Part shown: piece after piece, positions 1 through 9,436 of the stretch
How positions within the stretch are numbered: the first letter of the stretch is position 1
Layout: each line of letters begins with the position of its first letter
Origin: JALOOX01 sp964557955
GTDB lineage: Bacteria; Desulfobacterota; Syntrophobacteria; Syntrophobacterales; Syntrophobacteraceae
Assembly: GCA_964557955.1 (NCBI GenBank)
Contig: CAZLCS010000008.1
Coordinates: 62,001 to 126,000, forward strand
Direction: 5' to 3'
Length of the DNA stretch: 64,000 nucleotides
Position numbers and translations under genes: made by a program
Notes under the pieces: generated by a model
Seen by the model: only the letters and a program-made list of their open reading frames with translations
Database searches by the model: none
Told to the model about the DNA's origin: nothing

Positions 1-2
1 TC

Positions 3-992
3 GTGCTGGCGCGCGTAGGGCTTGAAACCCAATCTATCGACCGCGAGCTGTATTCGCTCATGCTCTCCACCGCCATCATCAGCATGATGCTGACGCCCGT
101 GATCTCAAGCCTCACCGCCCCGCTTTATGCCCTGCGAAAGCGGTTCTTCCAGCGCGAGCCGCTGCAGACGATCAATCTTCCGGCTCACGGGCTGAAAGGG
201 CACGTCGTCATAGCCGGCGGAGGCAGGACGGGCTATTATATCGCTCAGGTGCTGAAATACCTCAGTGTGGATTTCGTGATCATCGAACTGAACTACCGCC
301 AGGTGGAGCAATACAAACCCTCGGGATTCCCCATTGTGTTCGGCGACGCAACCCAGCTGCCGGTCCTCAAAGCGGCGCACATTGAGAGCGCACGGCTGCT
401 GCTGGTGACCGTCCCCGCCGCCGTCGTGCTGGAAACCATCGTTCACGAAGCGGGCCTCCTGAATCCAAACCTGAAGATCGTGACCACCGCTGAAGGGTCG
501 GAGCAGATCAAATCCCTTTACGAGCGCGGCGCTTACATGGTGATCCTGCCGCAAATGGAGGCGGGTCTGGAAATGGCTACCCAGGCCCTCATTCATCTGG
601 GCATTCCGACCAGTGAGATACAAAGCTACACGGACCGGGTGCGCCATGCCTTCTATGCGCCGATCACCGAGACCGACACGGTTTGTGAGGACATGGCCTG
701 CCTGAGAAATGCTCGAGACCTGCTGGAGCTGACATGGGTGAGGCTGCCGCCTGGAGGTCCCCTTCGGGGTAGAAGCCTGAGGGAACTGAACATCCGGAAA
801 ATCACCGGAGCTTCGGTGGTCGGGGTTCTCAACAGCGGCAGGTTCCTGCCCAATCCCGACGCGGACTATCGGTTTGCCGACGACGATCTGGTGGCCGTGA
901 TCGGGAGGACGGAGGAAAGGGAAGCCTTCAGGGCTTTTGCGGAACCGGCTCGGAGCAGCGTTCAGCCGGCGACCTCCGACCCCTCGTCATAG
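3..992 (+). CDS. C-terminal part of a CPA2-type cation/proton antiporter with RCK domains (truncated at window start)
   Basis: The reading frame is open at the left edge, so only the last 329 or so residues are present. They begin with one hydrophobic helix (about residues 18-40), the end of the transporter domain. An RCK_N/TrkA-N Rossmann domain follows, with nucleotide-binding glycines in GHVVIAGGGRTG and an acidic residue in VIIEL. Last is an RCK_C domain (about 235-315, with PLRGRSLRELNIR). This order is that of KefB/YbaL-like monovalent cation:proton antiporters of the inner membrane, gated by NAD(H) or another ligand on the RCK part. A K+ channel with RCK domains is a less likely alternative, because the transporter half is outside the window. 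Confidence 0.8.
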   Translation: MLARVGLETQSIDRELYSLMLSTAIISMMLTPVISSLTAPLYALRKRFFQREPLQTINLPAHGLKGHVVIAGGGRTGYYIAQVLKYLSVDFVIIELNYRQVEQYKPSGFPIVFGDATQLPVLKAAHIESARLLLVTVPAAVVLETIVHEAGLLNPNLKIVTTAEGSEQIKSLYERGAYMVILPQMEAGLEMATQALIHLGIPTSEIQSYTDRVRHAFYAPITETDTVCEDMACLRNARDLLELTWVRLPPGGPLRGRSLRELNIRKITGASVVGVLNSGRFLPNPDADYRFADDDLVAVIGRTEEREAFRAFAEPARSSVQPATSDPSS

Positions 993-1032
993 ATTCCATC
1001 ACCAAAGCTGGAACTTCAGAGAGGAGTATGAA

Positions 1033-1524
1033 ATGCGCACAGCTGGAAGGAATATCTCGATGGCCGTTGCTGTGGTTCTTTTGAATTTGGTCCTTTGGGC
1101 CGTTCCCCGGGTCATGGCAGAATCGGAGCCAAAGCTGTCCAAGGGGGGCACGGTTTATGTTCCCGCCTATTCGCATGTCTATCACGGTGACAAGGAGCAT
1201 CCGTTCTATGTTGCGGCTGCTCTCAGCATTCGGAACACGGACCCTAAGCACCCCATCACCATTGTGGAGATGAACTACCACGATGCGAAAGGACAGCTGC
1301 TCAAAAAGTGGCTGGAAAAACCCGTTCAGATCGGCCCACAGGCCTCGGAGGAAGTCATAGTGAAGGAATCGGACAAGAGCGGCGGCTTCGGGGCTCATTT
1401 CATCGTTAAATGGAAGGCCGGACACGAAGTGAATGTGCCGATCATGGAATCCGTCATGATCGGATCGAGCGGGCAGCAGGGAATATCCTTCACCTCCAGA
1501 GGACAAACCATTCGGGAGCATTGA
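1033..1524 (+). CDS. Exported DUF3124 family protein
   Basis: A protein of 163 residues. The start at 1033 is chosen because GAGAGGAG lies just upstream and it places a signal peptide at the N-terminus: basic MRTAGRN, a hydrophobic core, then AVPRVMA before the mature chain. The mature part has the DUF3124 pattern (GGTVYVPAYSHVYH, then SIRNTDPKHPITI), a periplasmic or surface domain of unknown role. An upstream in-frame ATG at 937 would overlap the antiporter gene and mask the signal peptide. The gene lies 40 bp after the antiporter gene and could be co-transcribed with it. No function can be assigned. Confidence 0.75.
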   Translation: MRTAGRNISMAVAVVLLNLVLWAVPRVMAESEPKLSKGGTVYVPAYSHVYHGDKEHPFYVAAALSIRNTDPKHPITIVEMNYHDAKGQLLKKWLEKPVQIGPQASEEVIVKESDKSGGFGAHFIVKWKAGHEVNVPIMESVMIGSSGQQGISFTSRGQTIREH

Positions 1525-1738
1525 CAGGGGTATGTTTTATGGGATCTGCTCCGCCCCTGCAAACAGAAACTGTGGATTTGGAAGTGGGTTTTTTCAAGCT
1601 TTACTGACAGAATTGCGCCGCATTCCCTTCCATGGTATTGATCACCCCGAAGGCTTCCATTCATGCGTGATCCAATCAGTGCAGCGTGGAAAGCTCCAAA
1701 TGCCGCCTTTTCACCATTATTTCTTCAGGAGGTTTTCC

Positions 1739-2500
1739 ATGGATTCTCTGGAATCGATTCTGTCAAGAGTTGTGCAAAACCTCCCGCTGCCAGCCTTCAT
1801 CCTGAAGGAGGGAAAGGTTCTGGAAACCAATGACCTAATGAACGCCCTGGGAAAAACTGAGGAACTGGCAGATACAATCATTGACCGTGATGGAAAGGAA
1901 AGCTCCTTTATTCATCGCCTGGACGATTCAAATTATGAAATCAAAATAGTACCCATGGATGATTATGGGAACTTGATATTGTGCATCAAGTCTAACGCCT
2001 TTGAGGTTGTCTATGATGAGCTCACCGGTGCTTTGGATAGAGATTGCTTTGAAGGCATTGCAGTTCATTTGATTGAATCTGCTTCAGTCGAGGGTAAAAT
2101 TCTCGCTTTTCTCTTCCTGGATCTTGACGGATTCAAACATGTGAATGACACATGGGGACATGAAGCAGGCGACATTGTATTAAGGAAAACCACTGAGAGA
2201 ATCACTTACACCATTCGTCGGAACGATTACTGTTTCCGCTTTGGAGGGGACGAATTCCTGGTGGTCCTGGTGGATCTCAAGGATCGAATTCACTCATGCC
2301 TCTCGGCGAGGAGACTCCTGGCAGCCATCAGTGAGCCCATTTCTCTCGGTTCGGGTGAAGAGATCCAGGTCGGAGCCAGCATCGGCATATCGTCTTTTCC
2401 GGCGGATGGTCAGTCGCCGGATGTATTGACGGGCAAAGCGGACGAGGCCATGTATCGTGCCAAGAAGGCGGGCAAGAACAGCTACCGGCTCTGCGGTTAG
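1739..2500 (+). CDS. Diguanylate cyclase (GGDEF) with short N-terminal sensor part
   Basis: The 253-residue protein synthesises cyclic di-GMP from two GTP. The start at 1739 has AGGAGG 7 bases upstream; the open frame reaches back to 1532, but that part has no ribosome site or recognisable domain. The N-terminal 90 residues resemble a small PAS-like fold (LPAFILKEGKVLETND). The GGDEF domain follows, with FLFLDLDGFKHVND, an intact GGDEF signature, and an RRND inhibitory I-site exactly five residues before it. The enzyme is therefore probably active and product-inhibited. No membrane segment is seen, so it is likely cytoplasmic. A CheZ-like gene follows 15 bp downstream and is probably co-transcribed. 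Confidence 0.88.
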   Translation: MDSLESILSRVVQNLPLPAFILKEGKVLETNDLMNALGKTEELADTIIDRDGKESSFIHRLDDSNYEIKIVPMDDYGNLILCIKSNAFEVVYDELTGALDRDCFEGIAVHLIESASVEGKILAFLFLDLDGFKHVNDTWGHEAGDIVLRKTTERITYTIRRNDYCFRFGGDEFLVVLVDLKDRIHSCLSARRLLAAISEPISLGSGEEIQVGASIGISSFPADGQSPDVLTGKADEAMYRAKKAGKNSYRLCG

Positions 2501-2515
2501 AATGGAGGGACGGAC

Positions 2516-3214
2516 GTGTTTGAGGAGAGCCAGATTCTCGACCTTCTGAGTACCAACGTTTCCGAGAGGGTTTCGGCGAAAGTCCACGAGAGCCTGTCCT
2601 CGATCATCCAGGACGAGATCGCCAGAGCACTGACACGAGCGCTGCAGGAGGGGCATTTCTACCGGGCGTTGAACTCCCAGGTCACGGACAGCATCGAGAC
2701 GGTCTACTCCGAGATTCGTGCGGTGAAGCGCCTCATCAGCAAGGAGGCTCATCAGGATTCCGCCGGGCTCCTTGGAGAGACCGACAGCATCCTGGACGGC
2801 ATTGTGAAATCGACCGAAAAGGCCACCCTCAAGATCATGGATCTCCTTGAGGAGCTTCAGTCTGAATTCAAGGAGATGGGAAGCCTGCTGGATCGGGGAG
2901 AGGGCTCCCTCTGCCGGGAGAAGCTGAAAGGGTTGGAGGAAGTGGTCATGAGCATTATGACCGAGCTCAGTTTTCAGGACCTGACCGGCCAGCAGATCAA
3001 AAAGGTGATCCAGCTGCTGAAGAGAATCGAGGAACTGAGCTTCGATGCCTATGTGACTTCGGAGGTCTTCAAAAAGTCCAGAGAGCAGGCACCCGACAAG
3101 AGCATCGATGATATCCGGGAAAAGTCCAGGGCCATTGTCGAAGATGCGAGGACCCACAAGGACCGGATCGACCAGGAGGGGGTCGACAGCATGCTGGAGC
3201 AGCTCGGGTTGTAA
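2516..3214 (+). CDS. CheZ-like receiver phosphatase
   Basis: A 232-residue, largely helical protein with a GTG start preceded by GGAGGGA. Around residues 148-162 it has FQDLTGQQIKKV, the CheZ active-site helix, where an Asp and a Gln four residues later act on phospho-CheY. The long coiled-coil region before it and a C-terminal amphipathic segment (VDSMLEQLGL) also fit CheZ, where the tail binds the receiver. It probably dephosphorylates a CheY-like receiver. No chemotaxis genes are in this window, but many stand-alone receivers lie in the right third; a link is speculation. It sits directly behind the diguanylate cyclase gene. Confidence 0.8.
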   Translation: MFEESQILDLLSTNVSERVSAKVHESLSSIIQDEIARALTRALQEGHFYRALNSQVTDSIETVYSEIRAVKRLISKEAHQDSAGLLGETDSILDGIVKSTEKATLKIMDLLEELQSEFKEMGSLLDRGEGSLCREKLKGLEEVVMSIMTELSFQDLTGQQIKKVIQLLKRIEELSFDAYVTSEVFKKSREQAPDKSIDDIREKSRAIVEDARTHKDRIDQEGVDSMLEQLGL

Positions 3215-3256
3215 GCTGAATGAACCCGATGGTGGAAAATGGATCTGCTCTGAAAG

Positions 3257-3297
3257 GTTTCGAGTTGCGGGTTTCGGGTTTCGGGTTTCGGGTTGGA
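3257..3297. repeat. Tandem GGGTTTC heptamer repeat, copy 1
   Basis: About six consecutive units of a 7-base motif (GGTTTCG, AGTTGCG, then GGTTTCG three times, ending GGTTGG) lie between the CheZ-like gene and alanine dehydrogenase. Related heptamer runs occur at 9441-9468, 34129-34175 and 54275-54296, each at a gene boundary. Confidence 0.75.
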
Positions 3298-3384
3298 AAC
3301 AGGCCGGCCCTGGGCCTTTTCATGGTTCAGGGAGCCCCATTGGGGCATGAGGCGCTGCTGAGAGGAACCACGGGGAGACCATCG

Positions 3385-4506
3385 ATGAAGATCGGATGCC
3401 CAAAGGAAGTCAAAGAGCATGAGTACCGCATCGGACTCATTCCGGCTGCTGCCAAAGCCTATGTGGACTCGGGCCATGAGGTGCTCATCGAGAAGGGTGC
3501 AGGGACCGGGTCCGGAATCATGGATGCCGAATATGCGTCGGTGGGTGCCAGGATCCTTGATTCTGCCGATGAGATCTGGGCGGCTGCGGATATGATCGTC
3601 AAGGTGAAGGAGCCGCTTCCCGAGGAGTTCCATCGGATGAGGGGGGGGCAGACCGTGTACACCTATTTCCATTTCGCCGCCGATGAACAGCTGACGCGGA
3701 CATGCGCCGAGAAGGGGATTTCGGCAGTGGCCTACGAGACCGTTCAGGAAGACGACGGCACGCTTCCCCTGCTGAAGCCCATGAGCGAGGTGGCGGGGCG
3801 AATGGCCCCCCTGGTCGCAGCGTATTTCCTCAGCAAGTTCAAGGGAGGGCGTGGGCTTCTTCCGACCGGTGTGCCCGGCGTCCCCCCCGCCGAAGTGCTG
3901 ATCGTCGGAGGCGGCACCGTCGGCAGCAATGCGGCCCGGGTGGCCGCGGGACTCGGGGCCAAGGTCACCATTCTCGACATCATCCCGGATCGGCTGGAGG
4001 AGCTGGGACGGTGTCTTCCTCCCAATGTTTTTCCAGTTTACGGAGACAGCTTCAACCTGGAGAAAGGGCTGCGGGAAGCCGTCATCGTCATCGGGGCGGT
4101 TCTCATCACGGGAGCCAAAGCCCCGAAGCTCATCAAGCGGGAGCACCTGAAAACGATGAAACCCGGTGCGGTTTTCGTGGATGTCGCCATTGACCAGGGA
4201 GGGTGCGCGGAAACTTCCCGGCCGACCACACATGGTGATCCCGTCTACATCGTGGACGGCATCATCCATTATTGTGTGGCCAACATGCCCGGAGCTTATG
4301 CCCGCACGTCAACTTTCGCCCTGAACAACCGAACCATCCGATATGGATTGAAACTGGCTTCCGAAGGTGTTGTGGCGGCATGTCGGGACGTGCCGGCCAT
4401 CCGCAAAGGCCTCAATATGCACCAGGGACGGATCACCTTCAAGCCCGTGGCCGAGGCTTTCGGTCTGGACGATCTTTACACGCCCGTCGAGGACATGATC
4501 CTTTGA
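3385..4506 (+). CDS. ald: Alanine dehydrogenase
   Basis: The 373-residue length is that of the family. The protein reversibly deaminates L-alanine to pyruvate with NAD+. It starts MKIGCPKEVKEHEYRIG, the classic N-terminus, with substrate-binding Arg15 and Lys residues. The NAD-binding motif is VLIVGGGTVGSNAA, and the C-terminal DQGGCAETSRPTTH and NMPGAYARTST segments are typical. The start at 3385 follows GGGGAGA. Extending upstream to 3220 would translate the heptamer repeat and is rejected. The gene is followed after 49 bp by glycogen synthase. It probably links amino-acid catabolism or nitrogen balance to pyruvate. Confidence 0.95.
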   Translation: MKIGCPKEVKEHEYRIGLIPAAAKAYVDSGHEVLIEKGAGTGSGIMDAEYASVGARILDSADEIWAAADMIVKVKEPLPEEFHRMRGGQTVYTYFHFAADEQLTRTCAEKGISAVAYETVQEDDGTLPLLKPMSEVAGRMAPLVAAYFLSKFKGGRGLLPTGVPGVPPAEVLIVGGGTVGSNAARVAAGLGAKVTILDIIPDRLEELGRCLPPNVFPVYGDSFNLEKGLREAVIVIGAVLITGAKAPKLIKREHLKTMKPGAVFVDVAIDQGGCAETSRPTTHGDPVYIVDGIIHYCVANMPGAYARTSTFALNNRTIRYGLKLASEGVVAACRDVPAIRKGLNMHQGRITFKPVAEAFGLDDLYTPVEDMIL

Positions 4507-4555
4507 AAAGCATGACGAAGCAGGCGGCTCGATAGAGTATGGGGACATAAACCCG

Positions 4556-6400
4556 ATGCAGGAGCAGAAGAAGCGATTACGAGTGGCCATGCCGGCCTGG
4601 GAAATCGGTCGCGTCAACACCGGGCTTGGGGCAAAGATCGGCGGACTGGCCGTGGTTGTGGAAGAGCTGCCGCCGGAGTTGGTCAAGGCCGCATCCAGAC
4701 GGGATATTGAGCTAGAGGTGGAGACCCTTTCTCCCTGCTTTGCCTATCACGACAGGTCAAAGCTCACTCCGCTCAACCTTCGTCTTCCCGCGACTCTGTC
4801 GGATCACACTTTTGAGTTTGAAGTGTATGAGCACGTTTTCCCGGACGGCCACAAGGTGATCTACTTCTGGGACGACCTGCAGCTCCGCTGGACCACCCCC
4901 ACCGCCATCTACCCGACCGATCCCCAGGTGGGTCTCAGGCTCTACGCCGCAGTGTGTCAGGCCATGGCCGGCTATATCCGGCGGGGCGATTTCGACACCA
5001 TCCACCTGCATGATTATCATGTGGGGCTCATCCCTTTCTATCTGGGGGATGACTACTTGAAAGATGTTCCTGTCCATTTCACCATCCACAATGCATCCTA
5101 CCAGGGGATCACCGCTCTCGTGGGGGGCGGATACACTTCGCTGGATCGGATCAACCTGCCCGGCGAGAAGCTGTTCCACAAGTATTTTGACTTTTTTGAC
5201 AATCTGAATCTGATGAAAGCCTGCATGCTCAAGGTGCATGAGAGCGGGGGAAAGATCACCACCGTGAGCGGCGATATTGCCGGAACCTGGGGATATGCCG
5301 CCGAGCTGAGGGAATCCCATGCGGACATCTGGAGCAAGGCCCTGGCCATCAAGGGAAGTCCCCCGGGCGAGGTTTTCGTGCCGAACCGACACCTCGATCT
5401 TTTCGAAAAGCTGCCTGTGGCCGGAATCACCAACGGAATGAGCGTTCTCAACCGCCCCGAAAACCTTCCCGAGCTGAAAGCAGAGGTCCTGCGCGATGTC
5501 CAGGAAAGGCGGGGGCCTCATGCTCCGCTCTTCCGCAACGTCATCACCTACAACGCCATGCTGGGCGAGGACCACAGCTTCGATGCGGATCGACTGCACA
5601 TCAAGCGGGAGCTCAAACGTCTTCTGCACCTGGAGATGTTTGATACGGAGCCGTCACCGGAGGAGCCGGAGCCCATTCTGATGACTTGCGTGGGGCGCCT
5701 GGTCGACCAGAAGAATCTGGGGCTGGTGGCCGATATCATCGAGCGCACCCTGGCTTACGACCCAGGAGTCAAATTCATCATCCTCGCCTCCGCCCCCGAG
5801 GGCGACGCCGCCGGCAAAGGCATTGAAGCCCACTTCTTTTATCTTTCGCGCCTCTATCCAACCCGCGTCGCTTTCAACTCAACCTTCAACCTCCCCCTCT
5901 CCAAGCTGATCCTTGCCGGGGGAGACTTCTCCCTCATCCCGTCGCGCTTCGAACCTTGCGGGCTGGTGGATTATGAATCTTCGCTTCTGGGAAACATCGT
6001 CATCGGACGAGCCACCGGCGGACTGACCAAGGTCTCTCACTGCGGCTATCTGTATCACTGGTTCGACATCAGCGACCGGGTCGGAGAAGCCGACGCCTTC
6101 TTCCGACAGATCACCACGGCCATCGAGACGTTCCGAAGAGCGCCCGGTCTGCATTTGGACCTGATCCGGTCCGCCATGGCGGTCGACGCCTCATGGGACC
6201 ATTCCGCGGATCAATATCTGGATATGTACCGGTTTGGATTCCTGACCAAGGCATGGAAGGCCGAGCGACGGAAGCTCGTTCATCGCTTCCTCGATTCATT
6301 AGCTGGTGAGCGGGAGCTGTTCATGAACTTCTTCATTCCCGGCTTGAAAGAATACGGGGATGCCTTTGACTGGGAGCTCAAGAACGCTTCAAGCCAATGA
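4556..6400 (+). CDS. Glycogen/starch synthase family glycosyltransferase (GT5), long form
   Basis: It transfers glucose from ADP- or UDP-glucose to a growing alpha-1,4-glucan. The N-terminal KIGGLAVVVEELP matches the KxGGL sugar-nucleotide loop. IHLHDYHVGLIP and HFTIHNASYQG match the GT5 N-terminal domain. In the C-terminal GT-B half, SRFEPCGLVDYESSLLG and ATGGLTKV hold the conserved acidic and glycine residues. At 614 residues it is longer than bacterial GlgA (about 480), with the extra length mostly in the middle (about 230-370), so it may belong to a divergent subfamily. The start at 4556 has only a weak ribosome site. No glgB, glgC or glgP gene is nearby. Confidence 0.88.
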   Translation: MQEQKKRLRVAMPAWEIGRVNTGLGAKIGGLAVVVEELPPELVKAASRRDIELEVETLSPCFAYHDRSKLTPLNLRLPATLSDHTFEFEVYEHVFPDGHKVIYFWDDLQLRWTTPTAIYPTDPQVGLRLYAAVCQAMAGYIRRGDFDTIHLHDYHVGLIPFYLGDDYLKDVPVHFTIHNASYQGITALVGGGYTSLDRINLPGEKLFHKYFDFFDNLNLMKACMLKVHESGGKITTVSGDIAGTWGYAAELRESHADIWSKALAIKGSPPGEVFVPNRHLDLFEKLPVAGITNGMSVLNRPENLPELKAEVLRDVQERRGPHAPLFRNVITYNAMLGEDHSFDADRLHIKRELKRLLHLEMFDTEPSPEEPEPILMTCVGRLVDQKNLGLVADIIERTLAYDPGVKFIILASAPEGDAAGKGIEAHFFYLSRLYPTRVAFNSTFNLPLSKLILAGGDFSLIPSRFEPCGLVDYESSLLGNIVIGRATGGLTKVSHCGYLYHWFDISDRVGEADAFFRQITTAIETFRRAPGLHLDLIRSAMAVDASWDHSADQYLDMYRFGFLTKAWKAERRKLVHRFLDSLAGERELFMNFFIPGLKEYGDAFDWELKNASSQ

Positions 6401-6538
6401 AAGCTGCCGGCAGGCAATCCCGTGATCTGTTCAAAACCGCTTCATGACCTCAACATTCCTTTCCCATCCTCATTCCCATCGCTATATTCAGAATGAGAGT
6501 GAAACCTGTTCAGTCCTGCTTTCCAAGGGAGGTGACCG

Positions 6539-7741
6539 ATGAGCGCAGGGAGAAAATCCCGTAGCTTGAAAAAAGCCAGCCAGGTCATTCATTCTGGTCA
6601 ATTCGGAGAACCCATCTTCGGGGAAGTCTCAGTTCCGATCTTCCAGAGCTCAACCTTTGCGTTTCCAAGCGCCGAGGCAGGGGCCGCACGGTTCGGCGCC
6701 AAGGAGCCGGGCTTCATCTATACACGGCTCAGCAATCCGACAGTTCAAGCGCTGGAAAACAGCGTGACCATACTGGAGAAGGGCTTTGGCGCCATGGCCA
6801 CCGCAACGGGCATGGCGGCTGTCAATACCGTGTTTCTGGCTCTCCTGGGCCAGAGCAGCCATGTCGTTTCGACGGACTGTGTTTACGGAGCCACCCGCGT
6901 CGTACTGGAAACGGAGTATGCTCGCTTTGGTGTGAGATCCACCTTTGTGGATACCACAAACCCGGCAAACATCGAGCGTGCCATCGAGCCGGCAACGAAG
7001 ATTCTGTTCATCGAAACACCGACCAATCCCACCATGAAGATCACCGACATTCGGGAGGCGGCAGCCATCGCGCACTGCCACTCCATCCCCCTTGTGGTGG
7101 ACAACACCTTCGCCAGCCCCTACCTTCAGAGACCCCTGGAGTTGGGCGCCGACATCGTCGTTCACAGTCTGACCAAGTTTCTCAACGGTCATAGCGACGT
7201 CGTGGGCGGCATGGTGGTGACCGGGGCAGAGGAGCACTTCAAAAGGATCCGCCGTACGCTCAACTATTTCGGGGGCACCATGGATCCGCATCAGGCCTGG
7301 CTGATTCTGCGCGGGGTGAAGACGCTGGCTCTGCGACTCGAAAAGGCCCAGGAAAATGCCATGCGGCTGGCCGTATTCCTGAACCAGCACCCGAAGGTCA
7401 GCTGGGTGACCTACCCCGGCCTTCCCGATCATCCCCAGTTCGATATTGCCAGAAAGCAGATGGACGGATTCGGATCCATGCTGTGCTTTGGGGTCAAGAA
7501 GGGTCTCGAAGGGGGCATTGCGGTCATGAACTCGGTGAGGCTCATCACCCTGGCGGTGTCCCTGGGCGGGGTGGAGACGCTGATCGAGCATCCCGCCTCC
7601 ATGACGCACACTTCGGTGCCCAGAAAAGACCGTGAAGAGGCCGGAATCGTTGACGAATTGGTGAGGCTTTCCGTTGGCTGTGAGGACTTCGAGGATTTGA
7701 AGGCGGACCTGGACCAGGCCTTGAATCAGATTCCCGATTGA
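6539..7741 (+). CDS. PLP-dependent trans-sulfuration enzyme (cystathionine/methionine gamma-lyase family)
   Basis: A 400-residue Cys/Met metabolism PLP enzyme. The Schiff-base lysine lies in SLTKFLNGHSDVVGG, the PLP-binding aspartate in VVDNTFASPYLQ, and the substrate-site tyrosine in TRLSNPTVQALE. The C-terminal SLGGVETLIEHPASMTH is typical. The position that is cysteine in well-studied methionine gamma-lyases (YGCT) reads YGAT here, so a cystathionine lyase/synthase or O-acetylhomoserine sulfhydrylase role is as likely as methionine gamma-lyase. The start has AGGGAGGTGA at ideal spacing. The gene appears to stand alone, convergent with cobO. Confidence 0.85.
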   Translation: MSAGRKSRSLKKASQVIHSGQFGEPIFGEVSVPIFQSSTFAFPSAEAGAARFGAKEPGFIYTRLSNPTVQALENSVTILEKGFGAMATATGMAAVNTVFLALLGQSSHVVSTDCVYGATRVVLETEYARFGVRSTFVDTTNPANIERAIEPATKILFIETPTNPTMKITDIREAAAIAHCHSIPLVVDNTFASPYLQRPLELGADIVVHSLTKFLNGHSDVVGGMVVTGAEEHFKRIRRTLNYFGGTMDPHQAWLILRGVKTLALRLEKAQENAMRLAVFLNQHPKVSWVTYPGLPDHPQFDIARKQMDGFGSMLCFGVKKGLEGGIAVMNSVRLITLAVSLGGVETLIEHPASMTHTSVPRKDREEAGIVDELVRLSVGCEDFEDLKADLDQALNQIPD

Positions 7742-7775
7742 CGGAGCAGATGCAGGGGGGACGCGACCACGCCCG

Positions 7776-8369
7776 TCAGTAGTCGATTCCCGGCTGCGGC
7801 TCGATCTCTTTTCGATAGGCGTGCTTCACTTCCTGCACCTCGCTCACCGTGTCGGCCAGTTCGATGACGCGGGGGTGCGCGTCACGCCCGGTAAGAACCA
7901 GGTGCATGAGCGGCGGTTTGGATCGGATGACCTCCAGAACCTCGTCGAGATCCAGAAGCTTCAAGTTCAGGGCATTGTTTACCTCATCCAGCACCACGAG
8001 ATCGTATCCACCAGCGCGTATCCTTTTCCGGGCAAGCTGCAGAGCCTGCTGAGCAGCCTGCCGGTGCACTGCGTGGGAGAAGGGATTGCCCTGGATCCCA
8101 CAAAATCCCATGCCGGCAGGAATCAGCTCCACATCGCAATCCAGTCTCGGTATGCCCTCCCATTCCCCCGTAAAAATGTCCCCCTTCATGAACTGGATCA
8201 TCAAGACCTTAAGGCCGTGGCCGCAGGCTCGAACCACCATGCCTACAGCCGACGAGGTCTTCCCTTTGCCGTATCCCGTGAGAACAACCACGAGGCCCAC
8301 CCGCTTTTCGGGTCGAAGGCGAGTCATTTCCAGTTCGGGGTGCATTCGGCGGAATTTTGGACGATCCAT
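7776..8369 (-). CDS. cobO: Cob(I)yrinic acid a,c-diamide adenosyltransferase (CobO/BtuR)
   Basis: This 197-residue protein transfers the adenosyl group of ATP to the cobalt of corrinoids, in cobalamin synthesis or salvage. The P-loop variant GYGKGKTSSAVG lies near residue 33, followed by KVLMIQFMKGD and the Walker-B-like VVLDEVNNALNLKLLDLDEVL. The length fits the CobA/CobO/BtuR family. The C-terminal HAYRKEIEPQPGIDY is the usual ending. GAGGAG precedes the start. The gene lies 24 bp downstream of the rhodanese gene on the same strand, so co-transcription is possible although no functional link is obvious. Confidence 0.93.
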   Translation of the reverse strand: MDRPKFRRMHPELEMTRLRPEKRVGLVVVLTGYGKGKTSSAVGMVVRACGHGLKVLMIQFMKGDIFTGEWEGIPRLDCDVELIPAGMGFCGIQGNPFSHAVHRQAAQQALQLARKRIRAGGYDLVVLDEVNNALNLKLLDLDEVLEVIRSKPPLMHLVLTGRDAHPRVIELADTVSEVQEVKHAYRKEIEPQPGIDY

Positions 8370-8393
8370 CTGTCGCTCCTCAACTGCTCGAGA

Positions 8394-9323
8394 TCATGAC
8401 CCCGTTCGAGAGCCTTTCCGCCCGCTGAAGACCCTCCAGTCCGACATACCTCCCCCGAAATTGCGGGCTGTCCGTGAAACGGCGAGCGTGTGAACCATCC
8501 AGGCATAGGCTGATCGAACACCCGCTGTACAGTAGAACACGACCGTCTTGTCGAGATCCACTCCGTGCTCCCTGAGCAGGCGGCTCAAGGCCATGCCGTC
8601 AATGGGTCGACGCTCCTTTCCGGCGTAAAACTCGGTCCAGGGAATGTGAATTGCGTTGGGCAGGTGGCCCGTCAGCCATTCAATGGATGAACGGGTGTCG
8701 ATGACAGACAGGGGAGCTCCACGGTCTTCCAGCTGGACTGCTTCAATGTTGAGCTCACTGCGTAAGTCCATCGTATAATGCCGGCCGGCAGGCGGTTCCC
8801 CGGCGGCCCCCGCAGCAAGAGGGTAGCTTCGCTTCCTCCAGCCCTGTATTCCTCCGTCCAGCAGCCGTATGGGCCCTTTATGCCCCAGCCAGGAGAGAAC
8901 CCACACGTTCCAGCCTTCACCGCCCCAGCTCCGGTCGGCGTCGCCATAAACAACCACGGGACTGGACTCGGTGATACCCATCTTGCCCAGCTGCGACGCC
9001 AGTCGCTCCGGTGTGGGCAGGCGGTAGGGGCCATCAGACCCGTTGCCCTGGATGTGATCCTCCCAGGAAAACGAAAGGGCGCCGGGTATGCGATCACGCT
9101 CCCAATCTTTGCCAGGTCTGGCATCCAGGATGATCCACTCCCCAAGCTGAGCCTTCAGCTGCGGCGGTTCAATGGAGCCCAGATCGAGCGCCCAGCCCTG
9201 CGGCACCCCACAGGATAAAGCGGCAACCACCAGAGATGCGAGGAGAGCCTTTTGGAGTCTATTGGAGTACCAGCCCAGATATGAAGCTTGCCCGCTCTTA
9301 ACCATGACCTTGATCCTCTTCAC
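8394..9323 (-). CDS. Exported tandem-rhodanese sulfurtransferase
   Basis: A 309-residue protein with an N-terminal signal sequence (hydrophobic ALLASLVVAALSCGV, then GWA) and two rhodanese domains. The first (about 50-175) has the structural motif VILDARPGKDWERDRIPGA but no active-site cysteine. The second carries FYCTAGVRSA with the catalytic Cys that receives sulfane sulfur. It probably acts in the periplasm as a thiosulfate- or 3-mercaptopyruvate-type sulfurtransferase. The GTG start at 9323 and an ATG at 9305 (with GAGG upstream) are both possible; the signal peptide is kept in either case. Confidence 0.85.
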   Translation of the reverse strand: MKRIKVMVKSGQASYLGWYSNRLQKALLASLVVAALSCGVPQGWALDLGSIEPPQLKAQLGEWIILDARPGKDWERDRIPGALSFSWEDHIQGNGSDGPYRLPTPERLASQLGKMGITESSPVVVYGDADRSWGGEGWNVWVLSWLGHKGPIRLLDGGIQGWRKRSYPLAAGAAGEPPAGRHYTMDLRSELNIEAVQLEDRGAPLSVIDTRSSIEWLTGHLPNAIHIPWTEFYAGKERRPIDGMALSRLLREHGVDLDKTVVFYCTAGVRSAYAWMVHTLAVSRTARNFGGGMSDWRVFSGRKGSRTGS

Positions 9324-9436
9324 ATGATGCCCATCCCTTGCCGGGAATCTACATATCTACACGGATTCACCCCCAACAGTCCAGTAAACTAATGCTCAAC
9401 TCCGGCGACAGCAAGGATCCATATTGCCGCTTTGCT

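Noticed and set aside
3220..3384. N-terminal extension of alanine dehydrogenase
   Set aside because: It would translate the heptamer repeat; the conserved N-terminus begins at 3385.
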